Positions 25,726 through 35,483 of a stretch of 64,000 bases of DNA are shown one piece after another (the stretch's first letter is position 1; each line of letters begins with the position of its first letter). This DNA is from Craspedostauros australis. Lineage: Eukaryota > Bacillariophyta > Bacillariophyceae > Mastogloiales > Achnanthaceae. The stretch covers positions 1-64,000 of the forward strand of contig JAMXDE010000019.1 in NCBI GenBank assembly GCA_026770025.1, read 5' to 3'. A program made the translations under genes and the position numbers. The notes beneath the pieces were generated by a model. It searched no databases. It was not told the origin of the DNA and saw nothing but the letters and a program-made list of their open reading frames with translations.

Positions 25726-26065
25726 CAACTATAATATTCTCTATAGCACTCATTAGAATCATCAAGCAACATCAGTGATCTATATTTGCGCAGTTGTGTG
25801 GAACGTTGGAGGAATTTGCGTCTTTGTGGGGAATCGTGGTGTGCATGCGATTTGGTGCCATGCACGAACAAATATCCACGACTCGCGCCAAACAACGGCT
25901 CGACACAACACCACAACCAAGATAATGCGACAAAATGCAACAAAATGCAACGCAATGCCACACAGATGCACATTCGTTTGTTCTGTTGACATCAATCCTA
26001 ATTATACTGTTGCCAGAGATTAAACTACTGTTCTCCATCTCATGCCTTCGCTCATGAGCGATCAC

Positions 26066-26509
26066 TTATGCATCATCATCGTCATCATCGCTGTCCTCGT
26101 TCATGCCTGTGTTTCGGTCAGCAAGGGGGATGCTCCCAAGGGACTCCTCGAGAGCTGCCAACTCCAGACTAGTCAAACCAGGCGGGGTACTCTTGCGGCC
26201 ACGAGGATGATTGGTTGCGTCGTCAAGCTCTGCAATCGTGCGCTTCTTGTGGTTTGTTGCATCGTTCATGATGGCATCGTTGCTTCCGACTGTGGTGGCG
26301 GCGAGAACTGCAACAGGCGGGGTGATGTTTTTGTGACCAACTGGCCCAGTTGGCACGTTTGGAAGGAGGAGAAGAGGGGTGCTGGGCACGTCTGGCATGC
26401 GAGGAACGTTGGCGGTTGGTGTGGTGGTTGCTCCGCCAGAAGCGCGGTTGTTGGTGGAAACGTTGTTCGCCACTTTGTCCGAGAAATTGCGGCGTCCGGA
26501 GCTGTTCAC
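26066..26509 (-). CDS. hypothetical transposon-borne protein with acidic tail
   Basis: The frame is open from 26596 down to 26066. No ATG lies in its upstream part: the first in-frame ATG is at 26398 (MPDVPSTPLLLLPN), which would give 110 residues, whereas the open stretch before it is Gly/Arg/Ser-rich (GRGSGRKSIPRPF). A missing 5' exon or a non-ATG start are both possible. The product has a Pro/Thr-rich N-part, a KKRTIAELDD segment, a predicted helix (LTSLELAALEESLGS) and an Asp-run C-terminus. I recognise no family. It faces the transposase tail to tail (341-bp gap). PIF/Harbinger elements usually carry a second, Myb-like DNA-binding gene; nothing Myb-like is visible here. Confidence 0.4.
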   Translation of the reverse strand: MNSSGRRNFSDKVANNVSTNNRASGGATTTPTANVPRMPDVPSTPLLLLPNVPTGPVGHKNITPPVAVLAATTVGSNDAIMNDATNHKKRTIAELDDATNHPRGRKSTPPGLTSLELAALEESLGSIPLADRNTGMNEDSDDDDDDA

Positions 26510-26717
26510 AAATGGGCGAGGAATGCTCTTGCGCCCGCTTCCTCTGCCAGCATGTGTGGAGCCTCCGCCACCCTCCGTCTTCGTGGGTGGAGCTTCTCAG
26601 AAGAGCACAACAGTAGAGTAGAGTAGTGTAGTAGAGGAGTAGAGTGTAGTAGAATAGAATCGTTTTGTTAGTGTTAAATGCACTCAACTTGATCACACAC
26701 CATTGCTTCACTTGTAT

Positions 26718-27815
26718 TCACTCACGTTTCACGTTGCCTGCGCCAAGATCGTCATCATCGTCGTCATCCTCAGTGGTTCGCACAGCACTGGTGTCTGCAG
26801 TTGTATTGGCCACAGCCACATGCCAGAAGACCTTGATGAAGGAGTCTGTGGCTGCCCCTGGATTGGCGTCCTTGCCTGACAGCTCAATACGTCGGCTGCA
26901 GCGCTTCAGGGAGTGGTTGGTAGGGTCCTTCCGCACATTGAAGAACTCCTTGCAGAACTCCATCCCATCTGGGGGCACAAGAGTGGTCTCCATGAGCGGA
27001 CGGGATCCTTCAGTCTTGTCCAACCGATTGGAGAGTTTGAAGTACTCCTCCTTGGCCTTGTCACAGAAGATGGCCTGAGTTCTTGTGGTTGCAATGGCCG
27101 TCTTGTCCCGAACGTCAACGAGCGGAAACACCGGCTCAGTGATGATGATTGATTTGTTGTCATCGCCCAGGATGGCGGAGTAATGGCTGATGTCGCGAGC
27201 GTCGGTGACAAGCTTCGAGATGACCACCTTGTCGACGACGAGATTACCGTCGGCCTTGGCAGATGCGACGTAGATGGCGATTCCGCCAGGGATCATTGTT
27301 GCGCCATCTCCGTTGAGGGTGAAGCTGGTGCGGAAGGCGATGTTCTTGGACATGGTTGCTGGTGCTGGTGCTGGTGCTGAGGTGATGAGGCAGTCACTGG
27401 CTCGTGGGTGGGTGTTGGATTGTTGGTTGTGATGCTTTCGCTTTTTGTGTGGTGATTCGATGGCGTGATTCTGGAACATGGAGCACAACTCATCCATGTC
27501 ATTGCCTTGTGATGCACTCACGGTTTTCTCCAAGTAGTTCTTTCTATTGTACGCTCTCTTCCGCTCAGGCGACCGCGCCAGGCCAAAGAGGAAGACATTC
27601 TGATCACAAAATTTACTGAATTTGCCGTGCTTGGATGGGTTTTGAATGAAGCTCAGAATTTGCGTGTCGGTGGCGCTGGTTGGGGCCTTCGTACCTTTTC
27701 GCTTGCGCGCTTGTTTCTCCTGAGAGTCCTCCATGGTTGGTTGGTTTTGAACTAGTATATTATGATGCTGATCAGCATTTATTGTGGATACAGTTGAGCC
27801 TAGGTTCTGATTCAT
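26718..27815 (-). CDS. hypothetical transposon-borne protein, 365 residues
   Basis: ATG at 27815; a second ATG 81 bp further on (MEDSQEKQARKRKG) is an equally good start. Residues about 28-110 are basic and look nucleic-acid-facing (KQARKRKG, SPERKRAYNRKNYLEK, SPHKKRKHH). Residues about 158-350 form a separate globular part starting MSKNIAFRTSFTLNG, rich in beta-like hydrophobic alternation (VVDKVVISKLV, SIIITEPVFPLVDV), and it ends in a run of eight Asp. No catalytic motif is recognisable. The unbroken frame and its place between the transposase and the right TIR suggest a job in transposition or DNA binding, but that is inference. It is divergent from the 28153-28689 gene, sharing the intergenic region. 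Confidence 0.55.
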   Translation of the reverse strand: MNQNLGSTVSTINADQHHNILVQNQPTMEDSQEKQARKRKGTKAPTSATDTQILSFIQNPSKHGKFSKFCDQNVFLFGLARSPERKRAYNRKNYLEKTVSASQGNDMDELCSMFQNHAIESPHKKRKHHNQQSNTHPRASDCLITSAPAPAPATMSKNIAFRTSFTLNGDGATMIPGGIAIYVASAKADGNLVVDKVVISKLVTDARDISHYSAILGDDNKSIIITEPVFPLVDVRDKTAIATTRTQAIFCDKAKEEYFKLSNRLDKTEGSRPLMETTLVPPDGMEFCKEFFNVRKDPTNHSLKRCSRRIELSGKDANPGAATDSFIKVFWHVAVANTTADTSAVRTTEDDDDDDDLGAGNVKRE

Positions 27816-28152
27816 TGCGTGTTGGGTATACTTGTGTTGCCGTCACAAGGATCACTATCTGTGAGACTGAGCTGGTTGGCACGATTGTCATGGCCCTGTT
27901 TTGGTGGGAAGATCAAGCAGTCTTGTGTGCATCGCCGTTTGTGACAGTTTACAAACAAGCAACGGATAGTTGCTGGTGGGGCTACCCATCTCGTTGTAGT
28001 TGCTCATGCTGTTCTCTTCGTATTGATTGTTGGGTGTTACCATTGCAGGTATGAGTGGTAGAGTCCGCTTGGTCTCAATGCAACTCTTGCCCAACATCAC
28101 AACAAGTCCCACACAAACTACAACGGAACAACATCTCGGCAATTTGTTGATC
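27816..28152. promoter_or_regulatory. divergent intergenic region between two transposon genes
   Basis: 337 bp between two outward-facing ATGs. It probably holds both promoters. A pyrimidine-rich ATTGCAG at about 28044-28050 could be a splice acceptor for an upstream leader of the plus-strand gene. No convincing TATA box is identified. Confidence 0.35.
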
Positions 28153-28689
28153 ATGCCTCGCAGCAAGTTGTGGCCAGCGGTCAAGGAGACTCTTCGTGAT
28201 GATCTCCTGCATGGAAGAATCACGGACGACATGAAACCTCGTGCTGTCTATGAACTGCGAGTCGAATACAAGCAAACCAACTACGTCAACTTCCGTACCA
28301 ATCTTCGAACTCTTCGCAAGGCATGCGATGAACAAAAGCGACGCGCACAAGCTGATGCCCAGGCTTTCGAACGATTCAAGGCCCTTCCACCAATTGTGCA
28401 CACTCGCCCTCGATGGAAGGGATCAAATGCAGAGGCACAGCTGGCAACTGACTTCGATGAGGGTCTGCACCTTGCCAAGAAGCCCAACGATCTCTACGAG
28501 TCGAATGTCGTGTACCACCAGTTCACGCTGAAGCAACTTCGCGATCACATCTATCAACTCAAGCGAAGCAAGATGGCATCGACGTACTGGTTGCAGCGAC
28601 GCAAAAATGAGGAGGAGAATAGGAAAGCAATGCGCGAACAACTCCTCAGCGCAGCACGCGCAGTCAACCAAGAACAGAATACTGAGTAG
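28153..28689 (+). CDS. small basic protein with a duplicated helical domain
   Basis: 178 residues from the ATG at 28153; in-frame ATGs at 28051 and 28078 would extend it by 34 or 25 residues, but that extension has no similarity between the two repeats. The protein contains two related units. Unit 1, residues about 4-57, has LWPAVKETLRDDLLHGRI, then KPRAVYELRVEY and FRTNLRTLRK. Unit 2, about 98-140, has LATDFDEGLHLAKKP, YESNVVYHQF and LRDHIYQLKRS. The shared pattern is an acidic D/DEG segment, a YE-x-Y centre and an FR/LR basic helix. I recall similar duplicated proteins from diatom genomes, where their function is unknown. A DNA-binding role is plausible given charge and context. The frame has no break and lies 280 bp inside the right subterminal array. 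Confidence 0.6.
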   Translation: MPRSKLWPAVKETLRDDLLHGRITDDMKPRAVYELRVEYKQTNYVNFRTNLRTLRKACDEQKRRAQADAQAFERFKALPPIVHTRPRWKGSNAEAQLATDFDEGLHLAKKPNDLYESNVVYHQFTLKQLRDHIYQLKRSKMASTYWLQRRKNEEENRKAMREQLLSAARAVNQEQNTE

Positions 28690-28967
28690 ATTACCATACT
28701 AGTTGTCATTGTCATACTGCCTACAATATCTTTTCTGGCGCCAAGATGTTTCTACTTGTGGTCATGTTGTTGATGTCACACCCAGTATGTTGGCTGTTGC
28801 TCTCTCTGTGTTTGTGTTTGTGTACAGTAGAGCATTCGCATTTCTGTGTGGGCGAACAACATGAGCGGAAATGACGCGCCCGGACAAGCCAACAGACAGA
28901 AGGAAACTTGTGTGTGTCTGCGACGAAGCCCCCACAGGGATCACTCGGAGGGACACTCTCGATTCAG

Positions 28968-29085
28968 AATCAGAATGGAAAAATTCTGAAGTTCTGAAGT
29001 TCTGACTCGATTCTGAATCCGTTCTGAAAGTCTGAATCCGTTCTGAAATTCTGAATCCGTTCTGAATCGGAGCCTGATTCTGAAT
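28968..29085. repeat. right subterminal TTCTGAATC array
   Basis: At least six units (TTCTGAATCCG and variants) packed in about 120 bp, matching the array at 16800-16895. Confidence 0.65.
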
Positions 29086-29244
29086 CAAGCTGAAACACGC
29101 CAGCCGTGCTCTCTGAGACGGAAACAGACTGACACGCGTAACGCTAATATAACGTCTACACAAATTCAAATTATTGCTTCAGCACGAAGTTTGGTTACGC
29201 GGGACTCGATTGGAAACGTCATTGGGTTCCATGAGCGGTCTGTC

Positions 29245-29284
29245 CGTCGTATTTATCCATGACTAACAAAAGTACCGGACGGTG
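29245..29284 (-). repeat. right TIR of the 12.7-kb transposon
   Basis: Inverted partner of 16591-16631, followed by the CTG duplication and the remainder of the copia-2 LTR. Confidence 0.9.
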
Positions 29285-29799
29285 CTGGGAGGTGCGGCAA
29301 TATGGTGTTTCAGAACACCCGATTCCTGACACCCTTCCATTGCCGCTCCAACCATATCCATAATGACGTTTTTCTTGCGTCCGGACGCATTCTCTACCTT
29401 CCACCTCACTCACTCGGCAAACCGATAGCACTAGTTGTAGAGTTTTTGCTGTCTTTCTGGCCAGAATGACTCGTGTTTGCATGATCCCGGGAGTATCGGC
29501 AATGCTCCCAACACTACAATTTCTTAAACCAACGAGTGGCCAGTGGCGTGACTGGTCACAACTCACAAAACTGAGCAACAGAGGTTTGCGTTGTTGTCGA
29601 ACACCCATCATCATCTTATGGCATCACACCTGTCCCCTCTCCACCTCTATTTCCTTGATGCTATTACTTTTTCTAATTCTACTAATAGGCTTCGTTTCCT
29701 TCTCCTCATAGGCGTTTCTGCTGTGGGTCTGTGTGTTGCCCATTCTGTCATGAGGGTGTTGTAGGCAAAGATACGCTTCGATCTTGGTAAGGCTTGCCT

Positions 29800-32700
29800 G
29801 GTCCGTTCCTGCCACTGGTCACCTGCGCGCACATGGTCCCAATTGACATTTATCTTGGCCATGCATAGCATATCCGCTTCGCTTCGCTTTATAAAGTCCA
29901 GGATAACTTTGTTCTTGAGTTGACATGCAAGAGGTGGGAGTTGAGAGACGTTCTGGAACATGATCCGTATTGATTCGGTGGATATGTGTGCCATCACATC
30001 CCCACAAGCATAGTTTTGCCCACTTACTTTGGTGTGATTCTTGTCATGTCGTTAGAGTTCCGCAGCACTGACCTGTGCCAGGTCTGCTTCCATCCTTGTC
30101 ATTCTGGGTATTTTAGGTGGTTGAGCTGCCTTGGCTGTGCGTGGGTTCGTGTTCCTCCTGAAGTTGTAGCTGTTCGCTGTTGGTGTTGCCATTTCTTCGG
30201 GCGAGCAGTGGTGCCTTGTCATACTGCCTATGCCCAGTGATTCACCTGCATTCGGCGTTGGTTGCTGGCTCCGCATGGTGGGCCTACTTCTTTGGATAGC
30301 CCTCATGTGTTTGATGTTGTTGTTGTTGTTGGTCTTGTTGTAGTAGATGTTGTGCTCTGCACTTTTACACTTTCTTTACGAGCTGTTACAGGTGCTGCTG
30401 GTGTCACTGTTGCTGGTTCTGTTGTTGCCATTGTGCTCTTTGCTGTTTCTCTTTGTTTCTTCATTGTTGTTGTTTATTCTGTTGGCTCTGTGGCTACTGT
30501 TGGTGGTGGTGATACTGTGTGTATTGTTGGGTCCTTCGCTGTGTTCCCGCCTGTTGAGATAATTGTCGCTGCTGTTGTTGTCGCGCGCTCGACTGAGTTG
30601 TGTTTTGGTGTCTCTGCTGTTGCTGTTCCTATTGTTGCCTGTTGATAGTGTTGGCTTGTTTTCTGCCGTTCTTGTTGGGGCTGCGCCTGTAGTTTCTTTG
30701 TTGCTGGATTTTTGCTGAGCCCCTTCCTTCCCACGTATTTACTAGTCACTCTTACTTTGTTTACTCTTGGCTTGCGTTCTGGGGAACGCTGCCTGTTGGG
30801 TTGTTGGTGTCCATGAGGTCGGACCCACCTGATTTGGCATCACTGCTGTTCTTGGCCACTAACTTGAATGCCTGCTTTTCATGCACTTCTTCGCTGCTAC
30901 CATCCTTGCTATCTTCTTCGCTGTCCTCCTCGCTGTCATCACTGTTGTCATCACTCATGTCATCTCCTTCTGAAACGGTATTCTCTGGGGCAGACAAGTC
31001 GAAATCCGTTTTTGCTTCGGCAGCCGTCGCCAACCTACCTGGGTTGGCAGTCTTGTGGTGGGATGTACGCCTGATGGCTTGCGCGATGTGATCAGCTTGT
31101 TGGACCACTGATGCCATCGCAAATGTGCCTACAGTGTTGTTGTCCCCGTTTTTAGTGTGGGGGTTGCTTTCCATTTGCACTTCAAACTTCAACAGCAGGA
31201 CAGGTTTCATGTTCCCATCCTTTTCCACATATCCTTCCCACCCCACGTCCGCTGGGGTGAGCCCCACCATTTCCTCTGCATCGAGGTCAAGGAAGTTGGC
31301 ACCAGCTTGGACCAGCTGCCCCATCTCCCATTTCCTCCTTGCTCCGAACGAGGCCTGTCTCCCAGTCTACTTCATAATACTGGTTCTGTGCCCACACCTC
31401 TGGTGTGAACCACCCTTGACAATTATGGCCAAGCTTCTTGCTGCAAAAGAAGGTGAGCTTCGAAATGAGTTCCAGCGCTTCGATTCTCCGTTTGGGATGG
31501 AATACGAAGACAGTTCTGTTGCGGTCCATCCTGCCTGTGTCAATCGACATGAAGAGAGCGAAGTCTGGGTTCCTGGACGATCTGAGGTTCATGATCACCT
31601 CCCTCAGGGTCAGATTCCAAATAGGCAACTCCACATCGAGCTGTCCAATCGAGTACACTCCTTGGGTTTTCATAGTCTTCTTGAATTGAACCTGGTGGGC
31701 TGCCATGGAGCTCAGACTAGCAAGTTCTCCAGGGGGTGGTGGAATCTTTGGTCCAGCGTGTCAGGCATGAACCGCATCTGCTTGTCAAGCAACCGGACCT
31801 TTTCGGCACAGTTGTTGAAGAGTTCTTTCATGTCTGTTTGGTATTGGAACAAGCGCGACTCTCCGCACATGACGTGTGTCGCTCTCGGTCTGTTGCGGAA
31901 GTCTTCGCCTTCTACCTGGTGTTGCCCTTGCTTTCTCACAAGGTGAATCTCCTGGATCCTCAACTGAACTGTGAACTTGTTTTGGACTAGTTCGCTCATG
32001 GTGATTGCCTTCATCAGATCATCAGTGTTGGTAGTGCTGTGGCTTCCAAACAACCAGCTGGCTTCAATGATGTTGTGCTCCTGGATATCTGACTTGCGAA
32101 AATGAATGGCTGCCATGCTCAGGGTACCGTCATTGTCAAATGCTTCAATCTCCTGCTTATGAGCAACCCACAGTCTGCTGTACATCATGGATCCCGTCTT
32201 TGCATAGAGACTCTCCACAATTTGTTTCAGGGTCTCCCTTGTGGACCATGGTACGTCAGTGGAGGTCCATGGAAGCATTGTATTGTTCTTATGCCATGCA
32301 ATGATCTGCGCCTTCGAGTCCGCCCTGAAAATGAATGCATGAAGGGCGTTCATACTGGCAATAACCTGCACCAGCGGGGAGTCATGGCCATCACGCGTCA
32401 TGGGGAGTTGGACGTCAAAGAACATCTTGTGGTACTTGCTGAGCACATCATTCACACTGTGGAGGCCCTGCGGTTTTGGCTGCTTGTGCGGAAACGTCAC
32501 AACTTTGTGTCTTAGTTTTCACTGTTTCTTGTGTTGCCACCAGGTTGGGGGATTTCGCCTGTTCTTCTTTTTCGTTGTCCAGAGGCATGCCTTTGACCAT
32601 CACGAGTGCCATCCTCACACCAATCCATGCTGCTGTCTTGTGTGTTGCCTTGATCTGCTCGGACTTCCACAGCCCTCCAGAGAATTTGTTGGAGGTGGCA

Positions 32701-33401
32701 ACCAGTCTGACCATCAGCTTGACCATGCATAGGTTCATGTCTGCAGACATCTTGTTGAAGTACGCATCGTGAAACATGCCTGTTGAGTCATCAAGAGAGG
32801 CGCCCTCTTTCAGGGCCTCATCCAGGTCCTTCACAAATGCCAGTACTTCATCCATAGCGCCTTCTTCCCTCATCGTGTGCACAAAGGGTTCAGACCCTCT
32901 GATCAGCAGGTTGCGTTCCTGGAGGATGTCACCCCATTTTCGCTCCAGCTGGTGGCTCCAAATCCAACAGTTCTCATCCTCTGTGGGACAAGTTGGCGAC
33001 GTCTTTTTGCTGGTGAGCTCCTGGCCTGTTGCTTTCCTCCTCGACCACCTCCTCGTCCGCTGTCACCACCAGTGTGACGCCCTCCTCTTCCTGTACCCGC
33101 ACGGGGTGTTGTCTGTTGGTATATGGTCCCATGGCAGACGGTGCAGCAGCAAATCCCATGTTCACAGCCTCTGCACGGTCGGAGATAGTCACAATAACAT
33201 CATCACACACACAACACATCCCGTATCGTCTCCCGATCATCACATTGTCTGTTTCTTTCGGGTCCTCTGAGAGCCTCTCCCATAGTCGTTTGTAGCATCG
33301 TTGCATGCCATGGAAAATTGTGTTTTCTAGTGCAGTTTCTACTTGTTCTACGTAAATTGCACTGGTCCTACGTACGTCTTCAACTGTGGGAGGGTCACGG
33401 G
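29800..33401 (-). mobile_element. decayed LINE copy (LINE-b), cut short near the start of ORF2
   Basis: Its 5' end matches the complete LINE at 54385-62746 (TACAGTCCCGTGACC start and the GAAGACGTACGTAGGACCAG leader). It then contains a clear but frameshifted homologue of that LINE's ORF1 (for example EHNIIEASWLFGSHSTTN against EHNIVAAGWLFGSHSTMN) in at least four frames between 33.3 and 30.5 kb. It ends shortly after the beginning of the ORF2 endonuclease (IRIMFQNVSQLP, LPRSKRIFAYNT). Similarity stops near 29800. LINEs are usually truncated at the 5' end, so loss of the 3' part points to a later deletion or replacement. Protein divergence marks it as a different, older subfamily. Confidence 0.85.
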
Positions 33402-34763
33402 ACTGTAGTTAGAATGCACTATTTTTTCCGAGTGTTTCCCATCTGGCTTTCCAGAAACCAACAGTGGACTCATCAGACTCAGGATTTGTAGCAAAGGTTT
33501 GGAGGCATTCGTTGGAATTCTGTTTTAATTTCCCACACCCCAACAGCAAGAAAAGACCGTCGCCAAGAAACCAAACACAACAACACGACAATGGGAAACA
33601 AAACAAGACACTGCGAGAACCACCAAATGTCATGGATGGCATTGCACCAACCATCAGTCCAATACCAAATCCAAGCACATCAACGGAACCGCCATGGAAA
33701 GCTTGGTGGATGGGCAAGAGGGCGCTGTCAGAGCGGTTCATTTGAATCAGCGATAGCGAAACGAGCAAAACGCGCAAAAAAGCGTCAACCATGCACGTTG
33801 GGTACGGGCTGTGTGTGGACGATACAAGCCATTTCGACAAACATGGATGGGCAAGACGCATCAAGGGGATCAAGATGAAGGGTTCTACGAAGTTTGAGGC
33901 TGAAAGACTGCCTGGAAGGTGTCAAGAGAAGGAACAAGTGGAGTGCAAGAGTTTTTTGGGTGGTGGCAAAGCACCCATCACGTGGCTTTGCTGGTGTGGT
34001 GGCGCATGTGAACATCCACCACACCGCCAACCCACCCATACAAGATGTGTTAATCATCAAGTCAGGAATGGGTTTGGAGAAGTGGGGATCGATTACATTG
34101 AGTGGAAGAGGTTGAAACCAACCAAATGCTGCAGTCGCATTTTTTCGACACGAAGAAAAACTGACAATGGCATCAGCGTCAGGATGGATAAAAAATTGGA
34201 GATCCATCTTGAGGCGTTTTGGGATGCATCAACGTGTCCCCAGTGAATCAGGGATCGAGGTGTGCTGCGTGGGGGGAACAGAGATGGATGTGAGAGGGAG
34301 ATATGATCAGATGAAGCAGCTGGCTTCAGACTGTCCTTCATTTTCAAAAATGTTGGATTTCAGGTATGGGCTGCCAACGTGTGTTGAAGGGAGATCTGAC
34401 GGTGCATGCTTGGCAGGGATGGATACATATGGGGTATATGGAGACAATGAGATGCGCAGGTGGTCGAAACGAGACGGTTATGGGCATCATCTTGGATGGC
34501 AAAGTGATGGCACCATGGTGCCATCCAGAGTTTTGCGGCACGCACAATCCCACGTTATCAACAAAAATGCTGTTAAATTTGAAGTTAATTTAAATTTAAG
34601 TTCAATATTCCTATACATCGCAAGTTATTTGTTCACATGGTACATTTAGTTTTAATTGTGAATGATGGGGTGTTGTGATATAGCATCATAAGCACTTTTT
34701 GGGATGGATTGCATTTTTGCTCTAGACTGGACTACGCAACACGACTAATCCCACGTTGGAGGG
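33402..34763 (+). other. decayed unrecognised coding sequence of element B
   Basis: Plus-strand open frames of 60-160 codons overlap in all three frames (for example RNKWSARVFWVVAKH near 33.93 kb and GYGHHLGWQSDG near 34.48 kb), with Lys/Trp-rich composition. It may be the remains of the element's own transposase, but no catalytic motif is visible. An AT-rich tail follows at 34560-34670. Confidence 0.3.
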
Positions 34764-34826
34764 CAAAAAACTCTACAACTAGTGCTATCGCTTTGCCGAG
34801 TGAGTGAGGTGGAAGGTACGTAGCTT

Positions 34827-34899
34827 GCGTCCGGACGCAAATTGAACGCTCAGTTTGCGTCCGGACGCAAATTGGGCCAATTTGCGTGGGGACGCAAAT
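34827..34899. repeat. palindromic iteron cluster 1
   Basis: Three copies of the 16-bp palindrome TTGCGTCCGGACGCAA or its variant TTGCGTGGGGACGCAA, at 34827, 34857 and 34884. A single copy is at 29375. The cluster is an inverted copy of the one at 41302-41374. Confidence 0.85.
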
Positions 34900-35313
34900 G
34901 CAAGCTCGCCGAAAATACCACTTGTACTACTTAAGTCCCATGTTCCTCCACGATGTCCCGTGTTGCAGAAAAAAAAACGATTTCGCTCCGAAACCCGAAA
35001 GTGGGTTGTTTTTTTTTCTGACTCCTTCGAGTAACGCATTTATTTGGCGATTTCAAAAAAAAACCTCGCGATGCAGCACGGCGTCATTGGTCATGTCTCA
35101 GGGGTTCCTTTCCGTGCGCCTGACTTGCTTTTCTGACGTCATGGGATCTGAGGTAATGAGCTTTTACTTTTTGATTTCGATGTCATCCACCACGCTCCTG
35201 ACAACAACACCAAAATCCTGGCAACGGTGTAACACAACAAGGAGGGTGGACCACGAATCATGATTATTATTTGTTCAATTACCACAACTGTGGCGATTAT
35301 TATCGATGTAAGA
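34900..35313. other. element A interior, no gene seen
   Basis: Contains several A or T homopolymer runs (34970-34977, 35010-35017, 35057-35065) and no supportable coding sequence. It ends with the TAAGA target duplication of copia-3. Confidence 0.5.
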
Positions 35314-35483
35314 TGTCAAACAGTGCAAGTAACTACGAAAGACGTATTGGCCCGTTGTTTCGTGCCCTGGTCGGAGCTCTTGTTGTTTATTTGTGAGTGC
35401 TGTCCGAAGACAGCCCCCGACCAGTATTTGACTAATAGGATTAGTAGAGGAGTAAGAAGTAAGGAATTCGGTGAGAATTGTCA
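35314..35483 (-). repeat. copia-3 3' LTR
   Basis: 170 bp; sense ends TGACAATTCTCACC … CACTGTTTGACA (TG…CA type). A polypurine tract AAGGGGCG precedes it in sense (35484-35491). Confidence 0.95.

Larger units (their letters stand above)
16591..29284. mobile_element. 12.7-kb TIR transposon with CTG target duplication, PIF/Harbinger-like
   Basis: Terminal inverted repeats of about 40 bp begin CACCGTCCGGTACTTTTGTT at both ends. The 3-mer CTG flanks both ends (16588-16590, 29285-29287), and the paralogous LTR at 49093-49095 has a single CTG with continuous LTR sequence around it, which is direct evidence of an empty site. Genes in the right half: a spliced DDE transposase (plus), two minus-strand genes and one plus-strand gene. 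The left half (16951-24521) has no intact gene and is bounded by a 19-bp inverted pair, so it may be a later insertion; without it the element would be about 5.1 kb, usual for this superfamily. Subterminal TTCTGAATC repeats lie near both ends. Confidence 0.88.
15810..29331 (-). repeat. copia-2 3' LTR, split by a 12.7-kb transposon
   Basis: LTR sequence occupies 15810-16590 and 29285-29331. In sense it starts TGTCAGGAATC (29331 downwards) and ends GGATTTCCAACA at 15810, preceded by AATGGAAGGG. The other LTR shows the uninterrupted order at 49081-49110. LTR length without the insertion and one CTG copy is about 825 bp. Confidence 0.88.
29390..34825. mobile_element. 5.4-kb TIR element B inside element A
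   Basis: A terminal inverted repeat of about 57-62 bp, with one mismatch over 51 bases, lies at 29395-29451 and 34764-34820 (outer sequence TACCTTCCACCTCACTCACT). The element is flanked by the 16-mer CTTGCGTCCGGACGCA on both sides (29374-29389, 34826-34841). Because that 16-mer contains a palindrome, it could be a target duplication or part of the TIR. Inside are a decayed LINE and 1.3 kb of unrecognised decayed coding sequence. No transposase family is recognisable. Confidence 0.65.

Noticed and set aside
26600-26660. GTAGAG/GTAGTA low-complexity run as a regulatory array
   Set aside because: Simple-sequence drift explains it; no defined unit.
16591-29284. A single coherent 12.7-kb gene cluster spanning the whole transposon
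   Set aside because: The left 7.6 kb has decayed frames, an old LTR-like segment and its own bounding repeats, so it is more likely secondary.
30262-30645. Plus-strand Val/Leu-rich frame that looks membrane-like
   Set aside because: It is the antisense of the Thr/Gln-rich tail of the decayed LINE ORF1.
33409-34207. Minus-strand frames over the remains in element B
   Set aside because: Cys/Phe/Leu-rich, overlapping all frames of the opposite strand, with no motif; no basis for calling a gene.
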